Positions 15,542-22,121 of a DNA stretch of 37,736 nucleotides are shown here, one piece after another. The position numbers and the translations under genes were made by a program. Within the stretch, counting starts at the first letter, position 1. Each line of letters begins with the position of its first letter. The notes beneath the pieces were generated by a model. That model searched no databases. It was not told the origin of the DNA and saw only the letters and a program-made list of their open reading frames with translations. Origin of the DNA: Bacillota bacterium (GTDB lineage Bacteria; Bacillota; Clostridia; Clostridiales; Caloramatoraceae); contig JAEZLD010000010.1 in NCBI GenBank assembly GCA_023415335.1, positions 1 to 37,736 on the forward strand. Direction: 5' to 3'.

Positions 15542-16600
15542 ATGCTTATGTTAAGAGAAGATAAAGATTTAGCATTTATGCTTAAATATGAGAATGTTGC
15601 TTGGTATGAAAATGGCACTGTTAAAATATTAGATAGAAGAATTTATCCAACAAAGGTTGAGTTTGTAAATTGCAAAACACACGAAGAAGTAGCAAAGGCC
15701 ATAGCAGATATGGTAACCCAAAGCGCAGGGCCATATACAGCAGCCGGTATGGGAATGGCATTAGCAGCCTATGAGTGCAGGGATATGTCTAAGGATAATA
15801 TGTGGGACTATCTGAAAAAAGCTGCTTATACCCTATCCCACGCCAGGCCGACTACTATTGCGAGGATGAGCCAGATAACAAATGGATGTCTGGATACAGC
15901 GAAAAATGCTTTGGAACAGGGGAAAAAGGTGGATGAGGCTATTTTCCAGCGAACAATTGATTCTTTAAATCGCAGATATTCTACTATGGGAAGAGCAGCA
16001 AAGTATCTTGTAGATATGTTTCCGAATAAGGGGAACATTATGACCCAGTGCTTCGGGGAAACTATTGTGGGAATGATGCTAAAGGAGGCTAAAAGCAGAG
16101 GGAAGGAAATAAAATTATTTATTCCGGAAACCAGGCCATATTTCCAGGGAGCCAGGCTTACTGCAAGTGTTGCATTCGACCAAGGCTTTGATACAACAGT
16201 TATTACTGATAATATGCCTGCATTCACAATGACAACAAATAAAATAGATCTATTTACATCAGCTGCAGATGTTATATGTTTAGATGGCCATATCGTTAAT
16301 AAAGTGGGTACATATCAAATAGCTATTGTTGCCAAGTATCATGGTGTGCCCTATTTTGTAACAGGAATTCCTGATTCAGGTCATGAAACAATCTCAACAG
16401 TTACTATTGAGGAGAGAGATCCAAAACTGGTGCTGGAAGCTAGAGGAATAAAAAATACTTTGGAAGGTGTTAAGGGATACTATCCATCCTTTGATATTAC
16501 CCCACCACATTTGGTGAGTGGTGTGGTAACTGATAAGGGAATATTTGCGCCATATGATCTTCCTAGATATTTTGAAACTAAGGTTGATCAATACTATTAA
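15542..16600 (+). CDS. MtnA/eIF2B-like aldose-1-phosphate isomerase, divergent
   Basis: A 352-residue protein of the MtnA / ribose-1,5-bisphosphate isomerase / eIF2B-alpha family. It would convert an aldose-1-phosphate (ribose-1-P, 5-deoxyribose-1-P or methylthioribose-1-P) to the ketose-1-phosphate. The catalytic Cys170 (IMTQCFGE) and Asp243 (SAADVI) are kept, with ETRPYFQGARLTA (196-208), IVNKVGTY (251-258) and FDITPPHLV. The usual VRGAPAIG loop is replaced by VTQSAGPYT (58-66), so substrate contacts must differ from classic MtnA. It lies between aldolase and alcohol dehydrogenase, in pathway order. AGAGGG lies just before the first ATG; the ATG at 15548 is an alternative start. Reaction inferred from family and neighbours. 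Confidence 0.82.
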   Translation: MLMLREDKDLAFMLKYENVAWYENGTVKILDRRIYPTKVEFVNCKTHEEVAKAIADMVTQSAGPYTAAGMGMALAAYECRDMSKDNMWDYLKKAAYTLSHARPTTIARMSQITNGCLDTAKNALEQGKKVDEAIFQRTIDSLNRRYSTMGRAAKYLVDMFPNKGNIMTQCFGETIVGMMLKEAKSRGKEIKLFIPETRPYFQGARLTASVAFDQGFDTTVITDNMPAFTMTTNKIDLFTSAADVICLDGHIVNKVGTYQIAIVAKYHGVPYFVTGIPDSGHETISTVTIEERDPKLVLEARGIKNTLEGVKGYYPSFDITPPHLVSGVVTDKGIFAPYDLPRYFETKVDQYY

Positions 16601-16657
16601 CGCGTAGGAATATGACATATCCGGAAATGATTATCATTATGTAAAGGCGGTGTAAGA

Positions 16658-17821
16658 ATGAATAGTTTTTTTTACTATAATCCGACTAAATTAGCTTTTG
16701 GCAGGGACTCAGTTGAGCAGCTTAAAAAGTTGATGCCTGCCAGACATAAAAAGGTCCTGCTGCATTATGGCGGAGGAAGCATAAAGAAAAGTGGACTGTA
16801 TGATGATGTCATTAAGATTCTAAGGGAAAAAGAAATGGAAGTTGTTGAATTAGGAGGAGTTGAGCCTAACCCCAAGCTTAGTTTAGTTAGAAAAGGAATA
16901 GAGATTTGCAAAGAGAAAGATATTACATTCATTTTAGCAGTAGGAGGCGGCAGCGTAGTAGATTCTGCAAAGGCAATTGCAGCCGGTGTATTGTATAAGG
17001 GGGATATTTGGGAATGCTTCACAGGAAAAGGTTCTTTCAATGAAGCTCTGCCTGTTGGTGTTATTCTTACATTACCTGCTTCGGGAAGTGAAACCAGTCC
17101 TAACTCTGTAGTCACCAATGAAGATGGAATGCTTAAAATGGGTATTGCAAGTGATTGCATCAGGCCCGAGTTTGCAATATTGAATCCGGAGCTTACTTTA
17201 ACCCTTCCTGACAATCAAACCTTTGCAGGAATTATGGATATAGTATCTCATATTTTAGAAAGATATTTTACTCAAACCACCGATGTGGAATTGACTGATA
17301 ACTTATGTGAGGCTGCATTAGCATGTGTTATCAATAATGCCTATAAGCTCAAGGACAATCCCATGAACTATGAAGCAAGAGCGGAAATTATGTTAAGCGG
17401 CACTATTGCCCATAGTGGAATTCTTGGAATAGGTAGGCAGGAGGATTGGGGAAGCCATAGGATAAGCCACGAAATAACCGCATTATATGGTACAACCCAT
17501 GGGGTAGCGCTGGCAATTGTTTTTCCAGCGTGGATGAAATATGTGTACCAAGAGAACCTGGGCAGGTTTGTTCGATTCGCAGAAAAGGTGTTTGGAGTTT
17601 CAAAGGAAGGAAAAAGCAGCGAGCAGATAGTGCTTGAAGGCATTGATAAATTTGAGGGCTTTATTAGAGATATTAATTTGCCAACCTCTTTAAGCGAATA
17701 CAATTTACCTTCAGAGAATTTTGAGATGATGGCGAAAAAATGTACTAAAGGTAATTATGTAGGAGGATTTAAGAAATTGTACTATCAGGATGTAATAAAC
17801 ATATTAGAACGAGCGAAATAA
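16658..17821 (+). CDS. YqhD/BdhA-type iron alcohol dehydrogenase
   Basis: A 387-residue iron- or zinc-dependent alcohol dehydrogenase, the same length as E. coli YqhD. The nucleotide-binding GGGSVVDSAK starts at residue 96. Metal ligands are D194 and H198 (MDIVSHILE), H267 (WGSHRISHE) and H281 (GTTHG), which coincide with YqhD numbering. YqhD-type enzymes use NADPH to reduce short aldehydes, including acetaldehyde and glycolaldehyde. In this cluster it would remove the aldehyde made by the aldolase and reoxidise a reduced nicotinamide cofactor. AAAGGCGGTGTAAG precedes the ATG. It is the last intact gene of the cluster; a GNAT fragment and a terminator follow. Confidence 0.88.
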   Translation: MNSFFYYNPTKLAFGRDSVEQLKKLMPARHKKVLLHYGGGSIKKSGLYDDVIKILREKEMEVVELGGVEPNPKLSLVRKGIEICKEKDITFILAVGGGSVVDSAKAIAAGVLYKGDIWECFTGKGSFNEALPVGVILTLPASGSETSPNSVVTNEDGMLKMGIASDCIRPEFAILNPELTLTLPDNQTFAGIMDIVSHILERYFTQTTDVELTDNLCEAALACVINNAYKLKDNPMNYEARAEIMLSGTIAHSGILGIGRQEDWGSHRISHEITALYGTTHGVALAIVFPAWMKYVYQENLGRFVRFAEKVFGVSKEGKSSEQIVLEGIDKFEGFIRDINLPTSLSEYNLPSENFEMMAKKCTKGNYVGGFKKLYYQDVINILERAK

Positions 17822-17941
17822 CTTTTTTCTGGTGCCCATCAGTGTGCATTTTACTTAAAACTGGGATATAAAATCATTGGTGTCATGCCTGATGCAAACG
17901 GAATAGGGAAATCAGATATTTATTTTGGTAAACGACTTTAA
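17822..17941 (+). pseudogene. C-terminal fragment of a GNAT acetyltransferase
   Basis: Starting right after the dehydrogenase stop, one frame reads SGAHQCAFYLKLGYKI, then IGVMPDANGIGKSDIYFGKRL and a stop. This is the last two strands of an N-acetyltransferase (the AFY.KLGY acetyl-CoA-end motif followed by a PDANG.GK.DI..GKR tail). No N-terminal part, start codon or ribosome site exists, so it is a truncated remnant joined to the end of the cluster. Confidence 0.72.
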
Positions 17942-17948
17942 TATAAGG

Positions 17949-17979
17949 ATGGAGCGGCATTTTTGCCACTCCATTTTTT
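17949..17979 (+). terminator. terminator at the end of the nucleoside cluster
   Basis: ATGGAGCGGCA (17949-17959) pairs with TGCCACTCCAT (17964-17974) with one mismatch, followed by six T residues and a second T-run. It ends plus-strand transcription before the convergent lipid-kinase gene. Confidence 0.88.
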
Positions 17980-18002
17980 GGCTTTTTTATATAAAGGTCA
18001 AT

Positions 18003-18935
18003 TTATGAGTATAAAAGTTGGGGTTGGCTATGTTCTGGTACTGCAAAATTAAGAGCGCCCTCCATAATTTCAATGGAGAATTTATTCTCATAGACTATCT
18101 CCCCATCAAGAGAATATGCAAAGCCTTCTGGTGCCTCAACATCAACCTTCTTTGCCTGTCGGTATACAAATACATCCTTCATGTCCTCACGGTCCAGATG
18201 TTCGCCATTTGTGTATGGAGTGATTATCTTCACAAAACGCAGCCGGGATATGGGCTTCACCAGGCAGACTTCTAAAAGGCCGTCGTTGATCTTTGCCCTC
18301 GGAGCACACTTGAAAGAGCCGCCCACATACTGGCCGTTTGCAACAGTACAGAGAAGGGCCTTGCCATCCGGGTTTAAAAGCTCACCATCAGCCCACACCC
18401 TGCAGGGGTTCTTCATGCTCTTTATAAGTGCTGTGACTATGCCTTTAGTGTAAGAGTTTTTGTTTCCGTGTCCTGTTTTCTCCCGGTCTTTATTTACGGT
18501 GATTGCAACGGTGGTATCAAAACCAAAGTTTGTGACATTAATGCTGTATCTTTCACCCACCTTGAGGATATCAAGCTTCTGCTCTGGTGCATGGAGTAGG
18601 GATGCCACATCCATGAAGGCATCAGCACCACCGAATACCTTAACGAAATCGTTGCCACTGCCACATGGGTAGCAGGTGACAGAAACGTTCCGTGATCCTA
18701 CTGCACCGGAGAATACCTCATTAATGGTACCGTCACCGCCACAGGCTATAAAGCGTATGGCCTCGCCTGCATGCTGCTTAATAGTGTTCCTTACAAATAC
18801 AGTTGCATCGCCTGAGGATTTGGTAAAATAGATATCACAGTCATCCTTTTCAGGGAGCTTTGCTATTGCCACTTTAAGTTCTTCCTCTTTATCGCCTGTT
18901 CCTGCAGCTGGGTTAATGATAAATACATATTTCAT
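18003..18935 (-). CDS. diacylglycerol kinase-type lipid kinase (DgkB/YegS family)
   Basis: A 310-residue soluble lipid kinase with the DAGK catalytic domain. Landmarks are FIINPAAGTGDK at the N-terminus, the nucleotide-binding CGGDGTINEV (GGDGT at 66-70) and GSGNDF (92-97), followed by the C-terminal beta-sandwich (VEAPEGFAYSLDGE). Members phosphorylate diacylglycerol, sphingoid bases or phosphatidylglycerol-type lipids at the membrane surface. In Firmicutes, DgkB recycles the diacylglycerol released by lipoteichoic acid synthesis. I start at the ATG at 18935 because GGTGGGGGTGAAAAC lies directly upstream; the longer frame would include that ribosome site. It stands alone, convergent with the nucleoside cluster. 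Confidence 0.88.
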   Translation of the reverse strand: MKYVFIINPAAGTGDKEEELKVAIAKLPEKDDCDIYFTKSSGDATVFVRNTIKQHAGEAIRFIACGGDGTINEVFSGAVGSRNVSVTCYPCGSGNDFVKVFGGADAFMDVASLLHAPEQKLDILKVGERYSINVTNFGFDTTVAITVNKDREKTGHGNKNSYTKGIVTALIKSMKNPCRVWADGELLNPDGKALLCTVANGQYVGGSFKCAPRAKINDGLLEVCLVKPISRLRFVKIITPYTNGEHLDREDMKDVFVYRQAKKVDVEAPEGFAYSLDGEIVYENKFSIEIMEGALNFAVPEHSQPQLLYS

Positions 18936-19105
18936 GTTTTCACCCCCACCAATTTTAACCAATTCATTTTAGAAATTATAGCATGTGGAATTTTGCTTTT
19001 CAATTAGTATTTCAATATCATGGCATATTTTCATTAATATTGAAAGCATATTTCTTATGTGATATATTGAATACATATTTATCATGCGAATAAGGGAGGA
19101 TAGTC

Positions 19106-19759
19106 ATGAGGTATCTATATCTTGCATTATTCATAATCTCCAGTGTTGTCCATCTCTACGGAAGCTATATTAATAATCGTAAAATACGCGCATGGTCAAA
19201 GGGATTTATCCTCCTGGGTCTGCTTGGATGGTATTGCTGCTCCGCTTTATCTTTCAGCTGGATAGTAGTCGTAGCTATTCTTGCCAGCTGGCTTGGTGAT
19301 ATTCTGCTAATACCCCGCGGTATAAAATGGTTTACAGCTGGCGGCGTCAGCTTTATGGTATCCCACTTTTTCTTTGCTCTTGTCTACTGGCCAAATATTG
19401 ATTTTTCAAGGGTACCTGTGTGGGCTGTTATTATTGCAGGCATCTTTTATTGCACTATAGTGGTTTTTGTTTTCCGAGGCCTTCGCCCGCATCTGCCACA
19501 CGGGCTTTTTTACCCCATGTTCTTATATCTGCTGATAAATGGTACCATGAACTGCTTTGCATTATATCAGCTCATGTCTATTCCATGTGCAGCAACGATT
19601 GTCACCTTCATCGGGGCAGTATTGTTCTTTACGTCTGACTCCATCCTTTTCTATGTGCGCTTTAAAAAGGACTCGGTTTGGAAAAATCACTTCCTTGTTA
19701 TGCTCACATACATATTTGCAGAATTTCTCATTGTGCAGGGAATAATGATGCTTTCTTAA
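19106..19759 (+). CDS. YhhN-family membrane protein (lysoplasmalogenase-like)
   Basis: A 217-residue membrane protein with about seven or eight helices, matching YhhN/TMEM86. Two conserved acidic stretches of the family are visible: ASWLGDILLIPRG near residue 71 and FTSDSILFYVRF near residue 176. Characterised relatives hydrolyse the vinyl-ether bond of lysoplasmalogens. Many clostridia make plasmalogens, so that activity is plausible here, next to a lipid kinase gene. AGGGAGGATAGTC precedes the ATG. A terminator follows. Confidence 0.82.
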   Translation: MRYLYLALFIISSVVHLYGSYINNRKIRAWSKGFILLGLLGWYCCSALSFSWIVVVAILASWLGDILLIPRGIKWFTAGGVSFMVSHFFFALVYWPNIDFSRVPVWAVIIAGIFYCTIVVFVFRGLRPHLPHGLFYPMFLYLLINGTMNCFALYQLMSIPCAATIVTFIGAVLFFTSDSILFYVRFKKDSVWKNHFLVMLTYIFAEFLIVQGIMMLS

Positions 19760-19803
19760 CACAATACAAATAAGCTTAAGGCTATTTCTGTAAACATCTA
19801 AAG

Positions 19804-19840
19804 TAAAAAGCAACCACCTCTTGAAGGTGATTGCTTTTTG
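19804..19840. terminator. bidirectional terminator
   Basis: AAAAAGCAACCACCT and AGGTGATTGCTTTTT form a long stem with one mismatch and a short loop. A-tract and T-tract flank it, so it can serve the YhhN gene on the plus strand and the small peptide gene on the minus strand. Confidence 0.85.
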
Positions 19841-19846
19841 TTTTAA

Positions 19847-19951
19847 CTATGACCTTATTATTGCTATTATTGTACTTAAAATAAAATAGGTGAGCATACC
19901 TAGTAAAAAAAGAACTAGATCTTTCACTGAAGTCTTCTTTATTTTCTTCAT
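19847..19951 (-). CDS. 34-residue single-helix membrane peptide
   Basis: A short frame reads MKKIKKTSVKDLVLFLLG, then MLTYFILSTIIAIIRS and a stop. It has a basic N-terminus (five lysines in the first ten residues) followed by one transmembrane helix of about 22 residues. GAGGTGTTTT lies immediately before the ATG and the terminator at 19804-19840 begins a few bases after the stop, so it looks like a complete small gene. No family is recognised. It could be a membrane regulator of a larger protein or a toxin-like peptide. Confidence 0.6.
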   Translation of the reverse strand: MKKIKKTSVKDLVLFLLGMLTYFILSTIIAIIRS

Positions 19952-20302
19952 AAAACACCTCATATGGATTTGTATGTTTACAACATATTAACATGTATGG
20001 ATATAAATGTAAATGAATGATAAACTTTTTAGGAAGAAAATTTAATACGACGGAATGGGGAGGAGGGAGGATATTTTGCCTGGCTCTCCCACGGCAGCGA
20101 CCTAGACGATATGTTACCACGCAGCTATATTAACATCCATTAACTTTTTCTTCCCAGTTCGTTGGGATAAAAAGTGTTCAATACTATATAATTCGTATGC
20201 CATCCTATCTATTATTTGCAATAGACTACACACATTAGGCAGTAGGAAGATTGTTTAGTCTTTAGCAATCCAATAAGGGATAAAAAGAGGGGTAAAAGAA
20301 AA
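19952..20302. other. gene-poor stretch with a 5S-rRNA-like fragment
   Basis: About 350 bases between the small peptide gene and the tRNA terminator. On the minus strand, around 20070-20105, the words TAGGTCGCTGCC, GTGGGAGAG and CCAGGCA occur next to each other. All are found in the 3' end of clostridial 5S rRNA, but here in a different order, so this is at most a scrambled remnant. I see no gene elsewhere in the stretch. Confidence 0.35.
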
Positions 20303-20320
20303 GCTCCGCATCTGCGGAGC
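20303..20320 (-). terminator. terminator of the tRNA-Arg transcript
   Basis: On the minus strand GCTCCGCA pairs with TGCGGAGC (about 7 bp around a 4-nt loop), followed by TTTTCTTTT. It lies 8 bases after the tRNA 3' end. Confidence 0.85.
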
Positions 20321-20328
20321 CTTGGTAT

Positions 20329-20405
20329 TGGTGCGCCGGACAGGATTCGAACCTGCGACCTACTGATTCGTAGTCAGTCACTCTATCCAACTGAGCTACC
20401 AGCGC
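20329..20405 (-). tRNA. tRNA-Arg (anticodon ACG)
   Basis: A 77-nt cloverleaf including an encoded CCA end. Acceptor GCGCTGG pairs with CCGGCGC (one G-U). The D-arm has AGCTCAGTTGGATAGAG. The anticodon arm ACTGA/TCAGT holds the loop CTACGAA, giving anticodon ACG (read as ICG, decoding CGU/CGC/CGA). The T-arm contains GGTTCGAATCC. All expected invariant bases are present. Confidence 0.97.
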
Positions 20406-20429
20406 ATAAGGTATTAAGTTACCTTAGTT

Positions 20430-20458
20430 ATATTATCACAAATCAGAGGAAAATGCAA
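20430..20458 (-). promoter_or_regulatory. promoter of tRNA-Arg
   Basis: Minus strand: -35 TTGCAT (20453-20458), 17-bp spacer, -10 TAATAT (20430-20435). This places the start about 15-18 bases before the mature tRNA. Confidence 0.6.
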
Positions 20459-20462
20459 ATAG

Positions 20463-20507
20463 AAATAAGGAAAGACCTTAAAATCACTGGTTTTCCAGGA
20501 CTTTCCT
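20463..20507 (-). terminator. probable terminator after the ACT-domain gene
   Basis: On the minus strand GGAAAG pairs with CTTTCC across an inner CTGG/CCAG hairpin, and the following DNA is T-rich. It lies just after the stop of the ACT-domain gene and immediately upstream of the tRNA promoter. Confidence 0.5.
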
Positions 20508-20517
20508 CATGTGCATG

Positions 20518-20955
20518 CTATTCTATAGCAATAAGCTCTGCCCTCAGTACACCATCCTCTCCTGGAAGCAGGGATAAAAGCTCCTTCATGTCGCATTTAA
20601 GGCCTGATATGTCCAAGGTGACGGTTACGTACGCTGCATCATTTATTGGCATATCCTGGCTTATAGTAAGCAGGTTGCATCCATTTTCAGCCATTACATC
20701 AAGTATTTTGGACAACACACCGGCTTTGTGATGTAGAAGTAGCGAAAGGGTAGCCTTCTGGCACTGTATTCCTTCTGATACGGGGAAGACCTTATCCTTA
20801 TATTTGTAGAAGGCACTCCTGCTGACGCCTACGGTTTTAACTCCCTCGGAGATATCCTTAACCTCTCCCTTATGCAGAAGCTCTTTTACGTATATTACTT
20901 TTTTCAGTATTTCGGGGACTATATCCTCGCTTAAGACATAAAATTTGTTTCCCAT
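20518..20955 (-). CDS. pheB: UPF0735 ACT-domain protein (PheB-like)
   Basis: A 145-residue protein with an N-terminal helix-turn-helix-like region (VKDISEGVKTVGVSRSAFYKYKD, residues 32-54) and a C-terminal ACT domain (about 68-144: LSLLLHHKAGVLSKILDVMAENGCNLLTISQ). The architecture is that of UPF0735/PheB. ACT domains bind amino acids; the name reflects gene context with phenylalanine biosynthesis in bacilli and a biochemical role is not established. Here it lies downstream of kbl-tdh on the same strand, separated by a terminator-like hairpin, suggesting an amino-acid-responsive regulator. AAGGGTGTGAATT precedes the ATG. Confidence 0.85.
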   Translation of the reverse strand: MGNKFYVLSEDIVPEILKKVIYVKELLHKGEVKDISEGVKTVGVSRSAFYKYKDKVFPVSEGIQCQKATLSLLLHHKAGVLSKILDVMAENGCNLLTISQDMPINDAAYVTVTLDISGLKCDMKELLSLLPGEDGVLRAELIAIE

Positions 20956-20984
20956 AATTCACACCCTTAATAGTAAATATAAAA

Positions 20985-21018
20985 GACACTTTATTAACAT
21001 TATAATTGATAAAGTGCC
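20985..21018 (-). terminator. terminator of the kbl-tdh operon
   Basis: GACACTTTAT (20985-20994) and ATAAAGTGCC (21009-21018) pair over 10 positions with one wobble. On the minus strand TTTTATATTT follows. It separates tdh from the ACT-domain gene. Confidence 0.65.
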
Positions 21019-21042
21019 TCTTATTAAGTCTATAAGAAAAAT

Positions 21043-21996
21043 TTATTTAACGAGCTTTGCTGTAAGCTTATCAAGCATATCCGTAGTCATCCTTGCAAGG
21101 TCATATTCTGCCTTGAAGCCCCATTCTTCCTTAGCTGCTGAGCAGTCAAGTGAATTCGGCCATGAGTTAGCTATACACTGTCTTATCGGATCTACGTCGT
21201 AGGTCATTTCAAAGCTTGGAATATGCTTCTTTATTTCAGCTGCTATCTGCTCTGGCTCAAAGCTCATAGCAGTGATGTTGAATGCATTTCTGTGTCTAAG
21301 CTTTGCAGGATCAGCTTCCATGAGGGTTACTATTGCATTAAGGGCATCAGGCATGTACATCATATCCATATAGGTTCCCTTGTCTATGAAGGAAGTGTAC
21401 TTGCCATCTGTGATAGCCTTGTAGTATATATCAACTGCATAGTCTGTGGTGCCGCCTCCTGGAGGAGCTACATAGGATATAAGTCCTGGGAATCTGACTC
21501 CTCTGGTGTCTACTCCGAACTTCTTGAAGTAGTAGTCACAAAGAAGCTCTCCCGAAACCTTTGTTACACCATACATGGTGCATGGTCTCTGAAGGGTGTC
21601 TTGGGGGGTGTTATCCTTTGGAGTGCTGTCTCCGAAGGAGCCGATTGAGCTTGGAGTGAAGAAGTGGCAGTTGTATTCCTTTGCTACCTCAAGGGCATTG
21701 AAAAGTCCGCCCATGTTAAGGTTCCATGCCAGTGCCGGCTTTGCCTCTGCAACAGCTGAAAGCAATGCTGCAAGGTGGATGATGGTATCTGCATTGTACT
21801 TCTTAACTATTTCTGCCATTCCCTTACTGTCCATAACATCAAGCTGTTCAAATGGACCGCCCATTACAACAGGATTGTCCTCAGGCTTCCTTATGTCTGA
21901 TGCAATTACATTATTGCTTCCATAGATGCTTCTTAAGTAGGTAACCAGCTCTGAGCCTATCTGTCCCAGAGAACCTGTGACGAATATCTTTTTCAT
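21043..21996 (-). CDS. tdh: L-threonine 3-dehydrogenase, SDR/epimerase type
   Basis: A 317-residue extended short-chain dehydrogenase. It oxidises L-threonine with NAD to 2-amino-3-oxobutyrate. The Rossmann motif is VTGSLGQIGSEL (GxxGxxG at 8-14); Y142 and K146 (MYGVTK) with the serine region TPSSIGSFGD form the catalytic set. It is the epimerase-like threonine dehydrogenase, unrelated to the zinc MDR-type Tdh of E. coli. The ATG at 21996 follows GGAGGTTAAACTTA; the longer frame has no ribosome site. It lies downstream of kbl, whose product cleaves the 2-amino-3-oxobutyrate, so the pair makes a full threonine-to-glycine pathway. Confidence 0.93.
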   Translation of the reverse strand: MKKIFVTGSLGQIGSELVTYLRSIYGSNNVIASDIRKPEDNPVVMGGPFEQLDVMDSKGMAEIVKKYNADTIIHLAALLSAVAEAKPALAWNLNMGGLFNALEVAKEYNCHFFTPSSIGSFGDSTPKDNTPQDTLQRPCTMYGVTKVSGELLCDYYFKKFGVDTRGVRFPGLISYVAPPGGGTTDYAVDIYYKAITDGKYTSFIDKGTYMDMMYMPDALNAIVTLMEADPAKLRHRNAFNITAMSFEPEQIAAEIKKHIPSFEMTYDVDPIRQCIANSWPNSLDCSAAKEEWGFKAEYDLARMTTDMLDKLTAKLVK

Positions 21997-22040
21997 TAAG
22001 TTTAACCTCCAATAATTTAGTGTACCTATGTAAAACATAG

Positions 22041-22077
22041 AGAAAGCACAAAGGATTTGTATCCATCTGTGCTTTCT
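22041..22077 (-). other. intercistronic hairpin between kbl and tdh
   Basis: AGAAAGCACA (22041-22050) pairs perfectly with TGTGCTTTCT (22068-22077), with an inner GGAT/ATCC stem. No clear T-run follows on the minus strand, so it may tune relative expression of kbl and tdh. Confidence 0.6.
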
Positions 22078-22121
22078 ATTTTGTTTAAACTGCTAACATG
22101 TATATTTCCAGGATGGGGGCA

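Noticed and set aside
14495..17941. Insertion sequence or transposon around the rearranged block
   Set aside because: No transposase, terminal inverted repeats or target duplication can be seen; only gene remnants.
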